This document shows, piece by piece, positions 35,210-43,087 of a stretch of DNA of 49,596 bases; position 1 is the stretch's first letter, and the number at the start of each line of letters is the position of its first letter. Source of the stretch: Bacillota bacterium (GTDB lineage Bacteria; Bacillota; Clostridia; Oscillospirales; Ruminococcaceae); NCBI GenBank assembly GCA_023421245.1, contig JAEZTV010000004.1, positions 1 through 49,596 on the forward strand, read 5' to 3'. The notes beneath the pieces were generated by a model, which did not search any database, was not told where the DNA came from, and saw nothing but the letters and a program-made list of their open reading frames with translations. The translations under genes and the position numbers were made by a program.

Positions 35210-36010
35210 ATGACGCTGCGCATTGACGACAGTCACATTCATTATACCGAAAAGGGTGAGGGGTTACCCGTCGTGCTTTTGCACGGTTCGCGGGTGGATC
35301 ATCATCTGATGACCGGCTGCTTTGAACCGGTCTTTGAACAGCTGCCGGGGTATCGGCGCATCTATCCCGACCTTCCCGGAATGGGGCTTTCCAAGCCGGG
35401 CAAGGGGGTAAACGATGATACCTCCATCACACAGGTATTGCTTGAATTCATCGACCGTCTGCTTGGCGGCCAGCCGTTTTTATTGGTGGGCGAATCGTTT
35501 GGCGGGCAGCTTGCGCGCGGCATCATTGAGCAGATCAGCGGCCGCATCCGCGGTGCGCTGTTCTTATGCCCTTATATCGCAGACATTGCGCAAACCCTGC
35601 CCGAGCGCACGGTGGCAGTATCCGACCCCGCATATATGCAGTCGCTGGGCGAAACCGCGCGCGCATCGTTTGAACTCCTGTCGGTGATACAGACCCAAGA
35701 GGTGCATACCGCTTTTCGGCAGGATATCGGCTCTTACCTGCATCTTGCAGATCATGCGTTTATTGACGCGCTTGGGCAGACGTTGGAGTTTGATTTATCA
35801 AGGCGCTATCACTTCCCCACATCATTTATCATGGGACGGCAGGACCACGCAACCGGTTACGAGGGCGCGTATGCGGTACTGCCATGCTACCCCAGAGCGA
35901 GCTTTTCGGTGCTCGACTGTGCGGGCCACAACCTGCAGATTGAACAGCCCGAAGTGTTTCAAGCGCTTGTAAAGGAATGGCTTGCGCGGGTACAGCTTTC
36001 CGCCGTATGA
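35210..36010 (+). CDS. Alpha/beta-hydrolase
   Basis: A 266-residue cytoplasmic alpha/beta-hydrolase fold. The oxyanion region is VVLLHGSRVDHH, the nucleophile elbow is GESFGG (Ser about 97), and the acid is Asp in MGRQDHATG. The base is His in DCAGHNLQIE, preceding the final helix. A lid region spans about 125-190. ATG 35210 follows GGGAGG. Esterase, lipase or C-C hydrolase are all possible; no neighbour points to a substrate. It stands as a single gene with its own promoter. Confidence 0.88.
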   Translation: MTLRIDDSHIHYTEKGEGLPVVLLHGSRVDHHLMTGCFEPVFEQLPGYRRIYPDLPGMGLSKPGKGVNDDTSITQVLLEFIDRLLGGQPFLLVGESFGGQLARGIIEQISGRIRGALFLCPYIADIAQTLPERTVAVSDPAYMQSLGETARASFELLSVIQTQEVHTAFRQDIGSYLHLADHAFIDALGQTLEFDLSRRYHFPTSFIMGRQDHATGYEGAYAVLPCYPRASFSVLDCAGHNLQIEQPEVFQALVKEWLARVQLSAV

Positions 36011-36146
36011 AGATAACCATCAAAAACGCAAAACTATTTCCCCGGAGCCCTCTGCCGATATCCGTCATAATTAAACTATATATGGTAAATAACGGCGATA
36101 TATGATATCATTATAATATACAACTATGCGCATAGCCAAACTGCAG

Positions 36147-36165
36147 GGACACGCATTGCGTGTTC
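36147..36165. repeat. Diverged R1 hairpin module
   Basis: The stem GGACACGC-ATT-GCGTGTTC, followed by AAACTTACC, matches the R1 module GGGCGCGC-ATT-GCGCGTCC-GAATTTGACC in layout. Paired positions changed together. The rest of 36011-36266 holds nothing further beyond an AT-rich palindrome at about 36100-36112. Confidence 0.6.
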
Positions 36166-36266
36166 AAACTTACCGCGTATCGGCAGCATCCGCATATCAT
36201 CCTCTTCCGTGAATCATACGCCTGCCCGCGCAGTGTGAGTAAAGTTAGATACCGGAGGTGTACAAG

Positions 36267-37154
36267 ATGAAAATTGCCCTGCGCAACTACACACGGGTTT
36301 CGGGCTGTACCGAGGATTACTTTAAGGTGCGCGCGTTCTTAACCAAAGCGGCGGACGATTTCTTCTCCTTTGCCCGATGGGATTGGATGATAATGAGCCC
36401 CCAGCTTGACCGGTCGGCACTAAGCAGGATTGGCTTGTGGGAGCATAACGGCGAGATTGTGGGCATCGCCGCCTTTGATACAAGCCTCGGCAAAGCTTTT
36501 TGCTTTACCCTGCGCGGATATGAATACCTAAAGAATGAAATCCTTGCCTATGCGCAGCAGCACCTGCAAAAGGACGAGCTGTTTCAGGTGCTGATAGCGG
36601 ATACCGACACCGTTTTTCAGAACATTGCATTGCAGACAGGCTATGTCGCGACCGAAGAAAAAGAATATGTCTCCTGCATGCCTGCCCGCGGCAGAAACCT
36701 TTCCTTCCGCCTGCCCGACGGCTTCTCGATTACCACCTTAAAGGATACGTTTGACCTTGCCCGTTACGCCGCGCTGTTGCGCAGCCGCTTTGTCGGCAAA
36801 GCGAGCGGGGATGAAGGCATAACGCCTCAGCAAATCAAGCAGCTGGAGCGGGAGCTTATCCGCCCCCATATCGATCTTGACCTTAGAATCGTGGTTGTTG
36901 CGCCAAGCGGCGAGTTTGCATCCTGCTGCAGCATATGGTATAACGCCTCCCTGCGCACCGCCGTGGCCGAGCCTGTTGCCATCAACCCCGCTTATCACCA
37001 TATGGGGCTTGCCAAGGCCGCTGTTTATGAGGCCATTCGACGCAGCGCGGCACTTGGAGCCGCCCGTATACTAACGGGGAGTATGCAGCAGTTTTACTAC
37101 GATATTGGATTTTGTCCGCACGCAACCTACTCCTGGTGGAAAAAAGGCGGCTGA
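36267..37154 (+). CDS. Double-domain GNAT acetyltransferase
   Basis: A 295-residue protein with two GNAT-like folds in tandem. The N-terminal one (about 1-140) is degenerate. The C-terminal one (about 155-295) carries AINPAYHHMGLAKAAVYEAIRRSAALGA, a recognisable acetyl-CoA-binding motif A, and ends FYYDIGFCP. Such tandem GNATs acetylate small amines, aminoglycosides or peptides; the substrate is unknown. ATG 36267 is eight bases after GGAGG. The GTG at 36258 overlaps that site and is rejected. Confidence 0.82.
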   Translation: MKIALRNYTRVSGCTEDYFKVRAFLTKAADDFFSFARWDWMIMSPQLDRSALSRIGLWEHNGEIVGIAAFDTSLGKAFCFTLRGYEYLKNEILAYAQQHLQKDELFQVLIADTDTVFQNIALQTGYVATEEKEYVSCMPARGRNLSFRLPDGFSITTLKDTFDLARYAALLRSRFVGKASGDEGITPQQIKQLERELIRPHIDLDLRIVVVAPSGEFASCCSIWYNASLRTAVAEPVAINPAYHHMGLAKAAVYEAIRRSAALGAARILTGSMQQFYYDIGFCPHATYSWWKKGG

Positions 37155-37308
37155 CCGCGTACCGGTTAAAGCGGGAAAACGGATCGTGGCAAAACAGCTC
37201 CAACGCCCGTGTGCGGAAGTTTCGACGTGACGTTGGATTATTCCGGTAATCATGCTCTTGCGCGCCTCGTTTTACCGCTTGAAGTCTCCTTGTATTACAG
37301 TTTTTAGC

Positions 37309-37351
37309 GCGGCTGAATGTTCTTTACACATCGGCCGCACTTTTTTGTTTT
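37309..37351 (+). terminator. Terminator after the GNAT gene
   Basis: GCGGCTG-A-ATGT (37309-37320) pairs with ACAT-CGGCCGC (37328-37338) and is followed by ACTTTTTTGTTTT. The rest of 37155-37389 shows no gene. Confidence 0.8.
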
Positions 37352-37389
37352 CGGCATATAATCACATTGTAAAAACTCTATATTTTCGA

Positions 37390-37417
37390 TTGACTTCCCC
37401 ATGTTTTATGATAAAAT
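37390..37417 (+). promoter_or_regulatory. Promoter of the chemoreceptor operon
   Basis: TTGACT (37390-37395), 16-base spacer, TAAAAT (37412-37417). The start of transcription should fall inside the adjacent Fur-type palindrome. Confidence 0.7.
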
Positions 37418-37420
37418 AAT

Positions 37421-37439
37421 GTTAATGATTATCATTCTC
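37421..37439. promoter_or_regulatory. Fur box
   Basis: GTTAATGATTATCATTCTC matches the 19-bp Fur consensus GATAATGATTATCATTATC at 17 positions and contains the Bacillus-type 7-1-7 core with one mismatch. It begins three bases after the -10 box, a typical repressing position. It implies derepression under iron limitation (inference). Confidence 0.75.
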
Positions 37440-37507
37440 CATGCATTCAAATCGATAATTGGCGGTTTTTATCCGCCTTTTTATAATGCACAGAAAGGGG
37501 CAGCCGT

Positions 37508-39490
37508 TTGAAAAGTATTAAGCACAAAATAATCCTAAACACCGTTGTTATTACCCTAATTCTTGCTATCGTAACAACGGTTATCCTCGCTGTAAGTGCA
37601 AACAGCCTTATGAACACAACGCTCCAGAGCACACTGGAGCCCTTTGCCAAGATTGCCGCCCAGAGCGTGGAGGGTAACCTGCATCTGCTCAGTGAACGGA
37701 TCTTCCTGCTTGCGGATAACGCGGCGCTTACCTCCGCCGACACAACCCTCGCGCAGAAAAAAGCGCAGCTTGAGCATACGGCATCGGGCATCGAGTTTGT
37801 ATGGCTTGCGCTCTATCAGCCAAACGGCACGCTGTACACCGCCTATGCCGGCGCTCCTTCGTCCATCGCAGACCGAGAACTGTACGATTTGATGAAGCGC
37901 ACAAACAACCTTGTCATTGACGATACCGCTATCGCAAACGACGCGCTGGAAATCTCGGTCGGTGTGCCCGTCTTTCAGGGTGAAACCCTTGCCTACTACC
38001 TTGTGGGCGCATATCGCTACGATCTGCTCAACGATGTTCTGGCCAATATCAACATTGGCGGTGGCGGTCATGCGCTTATTATCAATGACCAAGGCGAGAT
38101 AGTCGCGCACAGGGATACCGGCGTGGTGTTTGATTCACACACAATCGATACCCTGTTTGCCTCGGATGCCGGCATGAAATCACTTGCCGCAAACATCAAA
38201 GCGGGCGAAATCGGCGTTCGTGTTGTCTCCATCGACGGAAAAACAAACTACGTTGCCTACGCGCCGGTGCGCGGCGTAACATGGTTTCTTGCAATCCTCG
38301 TACCCCGCGCGCAGTTTGCCGCAACTACAAACCGCGCTATCCTCTACAGCATCTTGCTGGTAGCGCTGCTTATTGTGTTTGCCATCTTGTTTATCCGGCG
38401 CTTTTCCGACCGGATTGCCCGCTCGCTTGCAGACGTTACCTCCCGCATCCAAGGGCTGGCCGCCGGCGACCTGTCCTCCCCTGTCCAGATCAGCAGCACC
38501 AAGGATGAGGCCGAGGCGCTTTCCGTCGCGCTGCGCGACACCATACGGGATGTCAGCGGCTACATATTCAAGCTGCGCGAGGCACTCACCGCCCTTTCGG
38601 ACTCTAATCTTAACATCCGCATACACGGCGACTTTGCTGGTGACTTTGTGGTGATGAAAGACTCACTTAACAACATCATCGACTTCCTCAACGAGATTCT
38701 TGCAAACCTCAAACACTCTGCCCTGCAGATTGACGGCAGCGCGCGCGAGGTTTCCACCAGCGCGCAGATTGTCCATGAATCGTCCGAGCGTCAGGACGAA
38801 GCGGTATCCCGCCTTGTTACCGAAACCAGCCGCATCGCAGCCGACATCGGCGTTGTCAACCAGAACGTCGAAACCGCACGCGCACTTACCGATGAAATTG
38901 TCGAACGGGTAGAGCAGGGCGGCTCGCAGATGAGCAATACGCTCGAAGCGATGGAGCGCATCCGCAAGAACGCGGACGAGATTACCCATATCACCAAATT
39001 CATGGAGGATATTGCGTTCCAGACCAACATCTTAGCACTCAATGCCGCCGTAGAGGCCGCGCACGCCGGGGCGGCGGGCAAGGGCTTTGCCGTGGTTGCG
39101 ATGGAGGTGCGCGAGCTTGCCGCCAAGAGCGCGCAATCGTCACAGCAAACCTCCGAGATGATAGAACATTCACGCGCGGCGGTAGCCGACGGCGTAAAAT
39201 ACGCAACGCTGACCGCAGAGTTCATGCAGCAGATCTCGGATATCTCCCGCAAAATCTCTGAGATTACCGAGGAACTGGTGGAATCGGTACGCAGCGAAAA
39301 GGAAGCGCTTGATCATGTGTCGGGCGATATTACACAGATTTCCGAGCTTGCCAGGCAAAACCTTGACGCCAGCCGCGAATCGGCGGTACTAAGCGAGGAG
39401 CTTTCGGCGTATTCGCAGGAGCTTGCGCAGATGGCCGAACGCTTTCGCTTGCGCGGCGAACAAACCCGGAAGGGAGGGCGAGAAGCATGA
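37508..39490 (+). CDS. Methyl-accepting chemotaxis protein (dCache-HAMP-MCP)
   Basis: A 660-residue transmembrane chemoreceptor. TM1 lies at about 9-31, an extracellular dCache-type sensor at about 35-275 (VWLALYQPNGTLYTAYAG, DALEISVGVPVFQGETLAYY, GHALIINDQGEIVAHRD) and TM2 at about 280-300. HAMP covers about 300-355 and a second HAMP-like stretch follows at about 360-410. The methyl-accepting coiled coil ends in the conserved hairpin tip AFQTNILALNAAVEAAHAG...GFAVVAMEVRELA. It starts at TTG 37508 with AAAGGGG seven bases upstream. It is translationally coupled (ATGA) to an FMN-binding lipoprotein and lies behind a Fur box. The ligand could be an iron complex, a flavin or an electron acceptor (inference). 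Confidence 0.95.
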   Translation: MKSIKHKIILNTVVITLILAIVTTVILAVSANSLMNTTLQSTLEPFAKIAAQSVEGNLHLLSERIFLLADNAALTSADTTLAQKKAQLEHTASGIEFVWLALYQPNGTLYTAYAGAPSSIADRELYDLMKRTNNLVIDDTAIANDALEISVGVPVFQGETLAYYLVGAYRYDLLNDVLANINIGGGGHALIINDQGEIVAHRDTGVVFDSHTIDTLFASDAGMKSLAANIKAGEIGVRVVSIDGKTNYVAYAPVRGVTWFLAILVPRAQFAATTNRAILYSILLVALLIVFAILFIRRFSDRIARSLADVTSRIQGLAAGDLSSPVQISSTKDEAEALSVALRDTIRDVSGYIFKLREALTALSDSNLNIRIHGDFAGDFVVMKDSLNNIIDFLNEILANLKHSALQIDGSAREVSTSAQIVHESSERQDEAVSRLVTETSRIAADIGVVNQNVETARALTDEIVERVEQGGSQMSNTLEAMERIRKNADEITHITKFMEDIAFQTNILALNAAVEAAHAGAAGKGFAVVAMEVRELAAKSAQSSQQTSEMIEHSRAAVADGVKYATLTAEFMQQISDISRKISEITEELVESVRSEKEALDHVSGDITQISELARQNLDASRESAVLSEELSAYSQELAQMAERFRLRGEQTRKGGREA

Positions 39491-39957
39491 TGATATCCGG
39501 TAATACCCGCCGTACCTCACTTATCATCCTTTGTGCCGTTGTTGCGTCCATGGTGTTCTTTTCTTCCTGCGCACAGTCGGGCAGCGCGCTGCAAAACGGC
39601 TATTATACCGCCGAATTTGCCGAGTTTGACGACAAAGGCTGGAAAGAGTACGTCACCATCGGCATCAGCGATGGTGAGATTGTCACGGTAGAGTTCAACG
39701 CAAAGAACGAAAGCGGCCTCATCAAGGCCTGGGATATGTCCTACATGCGCCGTATGAACGCCGCAAAGGATACCTATCCCACCCGCTTTACGCGTGCTTA
39801 CGCGGCGTCGCTCATCGAGTCGCAGTCACCTAGCAGAATTGACGCGGTTACGGGCGCGTCGGTCTCGGGCTGGAACTTCTCCTCTCTTATCTCCGCCGCA
39901 TTGAGCAACGCGCAAACCGGCGACCGCTCGGTTGCCATTGTAGGGGCGCAGCAGTAA
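39487..39957 (+). CDS. FMN-binding-domain lipoprotein
   Basis: A 156-residue lipoprotein. The signal peptide has the lipobox FFSSC (Cys about 28) and a single FMN-binding domain follows (about 38-145). The motif DAVTGAS (119-125) fits the DxxTGA[S/T] flavinylation site used by ApbE, which attaches FMN covalently to the last Ser/Thr. Related proteins (NqrC, RnfG, PplA) carry electrons or act at the cell surface. ATG 39487 overlaps the chemoreceptor stop, so it should be made at a fixed ratio to it. ApbE itself is not in the window. A role as redox partner or ligand-presenting protein for the receptor is inference. Confidence 0.85.
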   Translation: MMISGNTRRTSLIILCAVVASMVFFSSCAQSGSALQNGYYTAEFAEFDDKGWKEYVTIGISDGEIVTVEFNAKNESGLIKAWDMSYMRRMNAAKDTYPTRFTRAYAASLIESQSPSRIDAVTGASVSGWNFSSLISAALSNAQTGDRSVAIVGAQQ

Positions 39958-40046
39958 CGGCAGTATTTCCTTTCCCGCCTAATCGTTTGCACCGCAAGGC
40001 AAATCCGGTTCGGGCATCTTAATTTGGCGCACCTTTGCATAACATG

Positions 40047-40087
40047 AAGGAAACGGACACGCTGCAAGGCAGTGTGTCCGTTTCCTT
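40047..40087 (+). terminator. Terminator of the chemoreceptor operon
   Basis: A 19-bp stem with a single G/U pair (40047-40065 with 40069-40087), a 3-base loop, and a weak T-rich tail (TGCCGACAGGTTTTATT). Confidence 0.65.
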
Positions 40088-40177
40088 TGCCGACAGGTTT
40101 TATTTGAAGTAATTCACAGCACCCTGTCGTCTGTATCTGTAAGGCATATCGCTTAAACACCGGAGGGACTTTCTGTT

Positions 40178-41029
40178 ATGACACAACGCACACCGCATGC
40201 TTGCCATCCCGTACTCTTTTCAGTTCTCATGCTCCTTTTGGCGGCCGCACTTTCACTGACGCTTAGGCTGTTGGTTTCATCGGTTGTCACTTTCCCCGAC
40301 GGCAGCGTTTTATACTATGCTATGCGTATCGCAAGGCGGCTGATTATGACCGCCGTATTTCTGTTTATTGCCCGAAGGCAAAACCAACCGCTGCGTCTGC
40401 TTGGCTTACGCTTTGATGCGGCCGCGGCCATCGCCTGCACCTTTTTAGTGCTCATCAACCTCTCCGTTGCTCATCTTTTGGATGCGCGGTCGTGGTCGTT
40501 TCTGCCGCAAAACGTACCCTTTGTGCTGTGCTTGATGCTGGACTGCCTGAGCGTCTCCGTTTTGGAGGAGATTGTGTTCCGCGGGCTGGTTTTTGGCACG
40601 CTGCTGCGCGCGTGGCAAAACAAGCGGCATGGGGCAGCTTACGCTATATTGACATCAAGCGTTTTGTTTGGCCTGCTTCACCTCATCAATCTGTTTGCGC
40701 GTCCCGATGCCCTGCCCGAGGTGCTGGGGCAGGTAGGCTATACCACGCTGATTGGGGTCTTGCTCGCGGCCGCAGCGCTGCGCACAGACGGCCTTGCACT
40801 TTGTATTGTCACACACGCACTGTATAACTTTGTATACGATTACGCGGCGCGCTTGCCTTTTTCGGCCATCGATACCCGGTATACCTCCCTTGCCGCAACC
40901 ATTACGCTTACGGCGGCATATGCCGGTCTTGCGCTCACCGGCCTATACATATTCGTCCAAGCCATCCGTACCGCAAAAGCAGTATCCCCAAAAGGCAAGC
41001 TCACAGACAACATACTTTCAAAATTTTAA
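40178..41029 (+). CDS. CPBP family intramembrane metalloprotease
   Basis: A 283-residue protein with about eight transmembrane helices and the Abi/CAAX-protease-like motifs: EEIVFRG (motif 1, glutamates and Arg, about 131-137), FGLLHLIN (motif 2, His) and HALYNFVYD (motif 3, His and Asn). CPBP proteins cleave or bind membrane proteins, and some confer bacteriocin self-immunity. GGAGGG lies about ten bases before ATG 40178. No bacteriocin gene lies next to it. Confidence 0.9.
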   Translation: MTQRTPHACHPVLFSVLMLLLAAALSLTLRLLVSSVVTFPDGSVLYYAMRIARRLIMTAVFLFIARRQNQPLRLLGLRFDAAAAIACTFLVLINLSVAHLLDARSWSFLPQNVPFVLCLMLDCLSVSVLEEIVFRGLVFGTLLRAWQNKRHGAAYAILTSSVLFGLLHLINLFARPDALPEVLGQVGYTTLIGVLLAAAALRTDGLALCIVTHALYNFVYDYAARLPFSAIDTRYTSLAATITLTAAYAGLALTGLYIFVQAIRTAKAVSPKGKLTDNILSKF

Positions 41030-41038
41030 ACTTACCGG

Positions 41039-41068
41039 TTGACAAAGCCTTTTGCCTTATGCTATCAT
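41039..41068 (+). promoter_or_regulatory. Promoter of the T-box/trpB2 unit
   Basis: TTGACA (41039-41044), 18-base spacer, TATCAT (41063-41068). Transcription would start about 25 bases before the T-box. Confidence 0.8.
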
Positions 41069-41099
41069 GTTTTCAACATCATATGTTAAACCTGTGATT

Positions 41100-41376
41100 A
41101 AGAAGAGTAGGCATGATGCAACGGGCACAGAGAGCCGCCGATTGGTGTGAGTGCGGCGCCGCTTGATCTTGCTGAATGGACTTATGAGGGTGGCCGAAAG
41201 GCAACTGCCGTGATAAATGGCACTGCCGAGTAGCAGCCAACGGGATCTTCACCCGTTACCAAGGAAGCACGTATGCCGGTGCGTGGAGCAAGCGGGCTTT
41301 TATCAAGCCAATTTGGGTGGTACCGCAGGAGTATATAAACTCTTGTCCCTGTTTTTCAGGGGCAAGGGTTTTTTTG
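41100..41376 (+). promoter_or_regulatory. T-box leader, tryptophan specifier
   Basis: A tRNA-sensing leader. Stem I runs from about 41115, with the specifier loop at GAA-TGG-ACTTATGAG. The TGG at 41177-41179 is the Trp codon. The conserved T-box GGGTGGTACCGC is at 41315-41326. The terminator is CTTGTCCCTG (41342-41351) pairing with CAGGGGCAAG (41357-41366), followed by GGTTTTTTTG. Uncharged tRNA-Trp would stabilise the antiterminator and switch on the trpB2 gene. Confidence 0.92.
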
Positions 41377-41454
41377 TTGTGTAAACGCAGATAAACCGCG
41401 CGGCATCTGCCGCAGTAATACGAAATATTATATAAAAGGGAGACTTGAGTAACT

Positions 41455-42840
41455 ATGGCAAACATACCGTACAGAACCTATTTAAGTGAAGAGCAGATGC
41501 CGAAATACTGGTATAACGTCCGCGCCGATATGAAGGAGCAGCACGACCCATTTATTAATCCCGGCACAATGCAGCCCGCAAAGCGTGAGGATCTTCTGCC
41601 CGTATTCTGCGAAGAGCTTGTCAATCAAGAGCTTAACGAGACCGACCGCTACATCGAAATTCCACACGAGGTGCGCGAGTTCTACCGCACCTACCGCCCC
41701 GCCCCTTTGGTGCGCGCCTACAACCTTGAAAAAGAGCTTGGCACCCCCGCAAAAATCTACTACAAGTTCGAGGGCAACAACACCTCCGGCAGCCACAAGC
41801 TTAACAGCTCTGTCGCGCAGGTATACTATGCAAAGCAGCAGGGCATAAAAAGCCTGACCACCGAAACCGGTGCGGGGCAGTGGGGCACTGCCCTTGCAAT
41901 GGCGGCAGCCTACTTTAAAATTCCGCTTACCGTTTATATGGTTAAAATCAGCTCAGAGCAAAAGCCTTATCGCCGCGCGATTATCCAAACGTTTGGTGCA
42001 AATCTTATCCCCAGCCCCAGCAATACCACCGAGGCAGGGCGCAAAATTCTTGCCGAAAACCCCGGTACGGGCGGCAGCCTTGGCTGCGCGATCTCCGAAG
42101 CGGTGGAAAAAGCAGTCACCACACCCGATTGCCGCTATGTGCTCGGCTCGGTGCTCGATCAGGTTCTTCTGCACCAGTCGATTATCGGTACCGAAACCAA
42201 GGCAGCGCTCGACCTTTTGGGCGAAAAGCCCGACATCATGATCGGCTGTGCGGGCGGCGGCTCCAACCTCGGCGGCTTTATCTCGGAGTACATGGGCGAG
42301 CACCTGCAGGGCAAAAACAACATCCGCTTTATTGCGGTCGAGCCCGCCTCCTGCCCCTCGCTTACCCGCGGCAAATACGCCTACGACTTCTGCGACACCG
42401 GCAAAATGACCCCCCTTGCCAAGATGTACACACTCGGCAGCGGATTTATGCCAAGCCCCATTCATGCCGGCGGCCTGCGCTACCACGGTATGGCGCCTAT
42501 TTTAAGCAAGCTGTACCACGACGGGCATATGGAAGCCGTTTCGGTTACCCAAACCAGCGTCTTTGAGGCGGCAGCTTTGTTCTCGCGTGTCGAGCAGATA
42601 CTTCCGGCACCCGAGTCGTCCCACGCCATCCGCACCGCCATCGACGAGGCGCTCAAATGCAAGGAAAGCGGCGAGCAGAAAACCATCGTGTTCAACCTTA
42701 CCGGAACCGGCTATTTTGACATGGCGGCATACCAGCAGTACACCGAGGGCAAGATGACCGACTACTGCCCCACCGACGAAGATCTCGAGCAGGGCTTTGC
42801 CTCACTGCGTGAGATTCCCGTAAACGAGGGCTTGGTATAA
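41455..42840 (+). CDS. trpB2: TrpB2-type tryptophan synthase beta subunit
   Basis: A 461-residue PLP enzyme of the TrpB2 (COG1350) group that joins indole and serine to give tryptophan, without an obligatory TrpA partner. The PLP lysine is K115 in GSHKLNSS, and the cofactor phosphate loop is GCAGGGSNLGG (about 263-273). The TrpB2-typical N-terminal extension (PYRTYLSEEQMPKYWYNVRAD) and GSGFMPSPIHAGGLRYHG are present. No other trp gene is nearby. With a Trp T-box in front, this suggests indole salvage rather than de novo synthesis. ATG 41455 has AAGGGAG about 12 bases upstream. Confidence 0.94.
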   Translation: MANIPYRTYLSEEQMPKYWYNVRADMKEQHDPFINPGTMQPAKREDLLPVFCEELVNQELNETDRYIEIPHEVREFYRTYRPAPLVRAYNLEKELGTPAKIYYKFEGNNTSGSHKLNSSVAQVYYAKQQGIKSLTTETGAGQWGTALAMAAAYFKIPLTVYMVKISSEQKPYRRAIIQTFGANLIPSPSNTTEAGRKILAENPGTGGSLGCAISEAVEKAVTTPDCRYVLGSVLDQVLLHQSIIGTETKAALDLLGEKPDIMIGCAGGGSNLGGFISEYMGEHLQGKNNIRFIAVEPASCPSLTRGKYAYDFCDTGKMTPLAKMYTLGSGFMPSPIHAGGLRYHGMAPILSKLYHDGHMEAVSVTQTSVFEAAALFSRVEQILPAPESSHAIRTAIDEALKCKESGEQKTIVFNLTGTGYFDMAAYQQYTEGKMTDYCPTDEDLEQGFASLREIPVNEGLV

Positions 42841-42862
42841 CTTCTCGGGCTGCAATTTAAAT

Positions 42863-42905
42863 GGGGGCGATAAACGCTGTTTTAAGCGTTTGCCGCCCTC
42901 TTTTT
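42863..42905 (+). terminator. Terminator of trpB2
   Basis: A 16-bp stem with two G/U pairs and one mismatch (42863-42878 with 42885-42900), followed by TTTTTGT. Confidence 0.88.
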
Positions 42906-43087
42906 GTCTCCCGATTCGTTTGCTGTATTCCGACTGCTTCCCTATGGGTTCGACACGTATAAAATCATGAAATACTGCATACTTTACATCGTAAAATTCA
43001 TTTTTGTTGCCTTGTATATCTATACTCATTATGCTAATATTGATAATAAGACAGTAATATTTTGGCACGAACCAAAGGAGAACGCTT

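Noticed and set aside
40178..41029. Bacteriocin immunity role for the CPBP protein
   Set aside because: No bacteriocin precursor, leader peptide or export gene lies nearby, so only the protease family can be stated.
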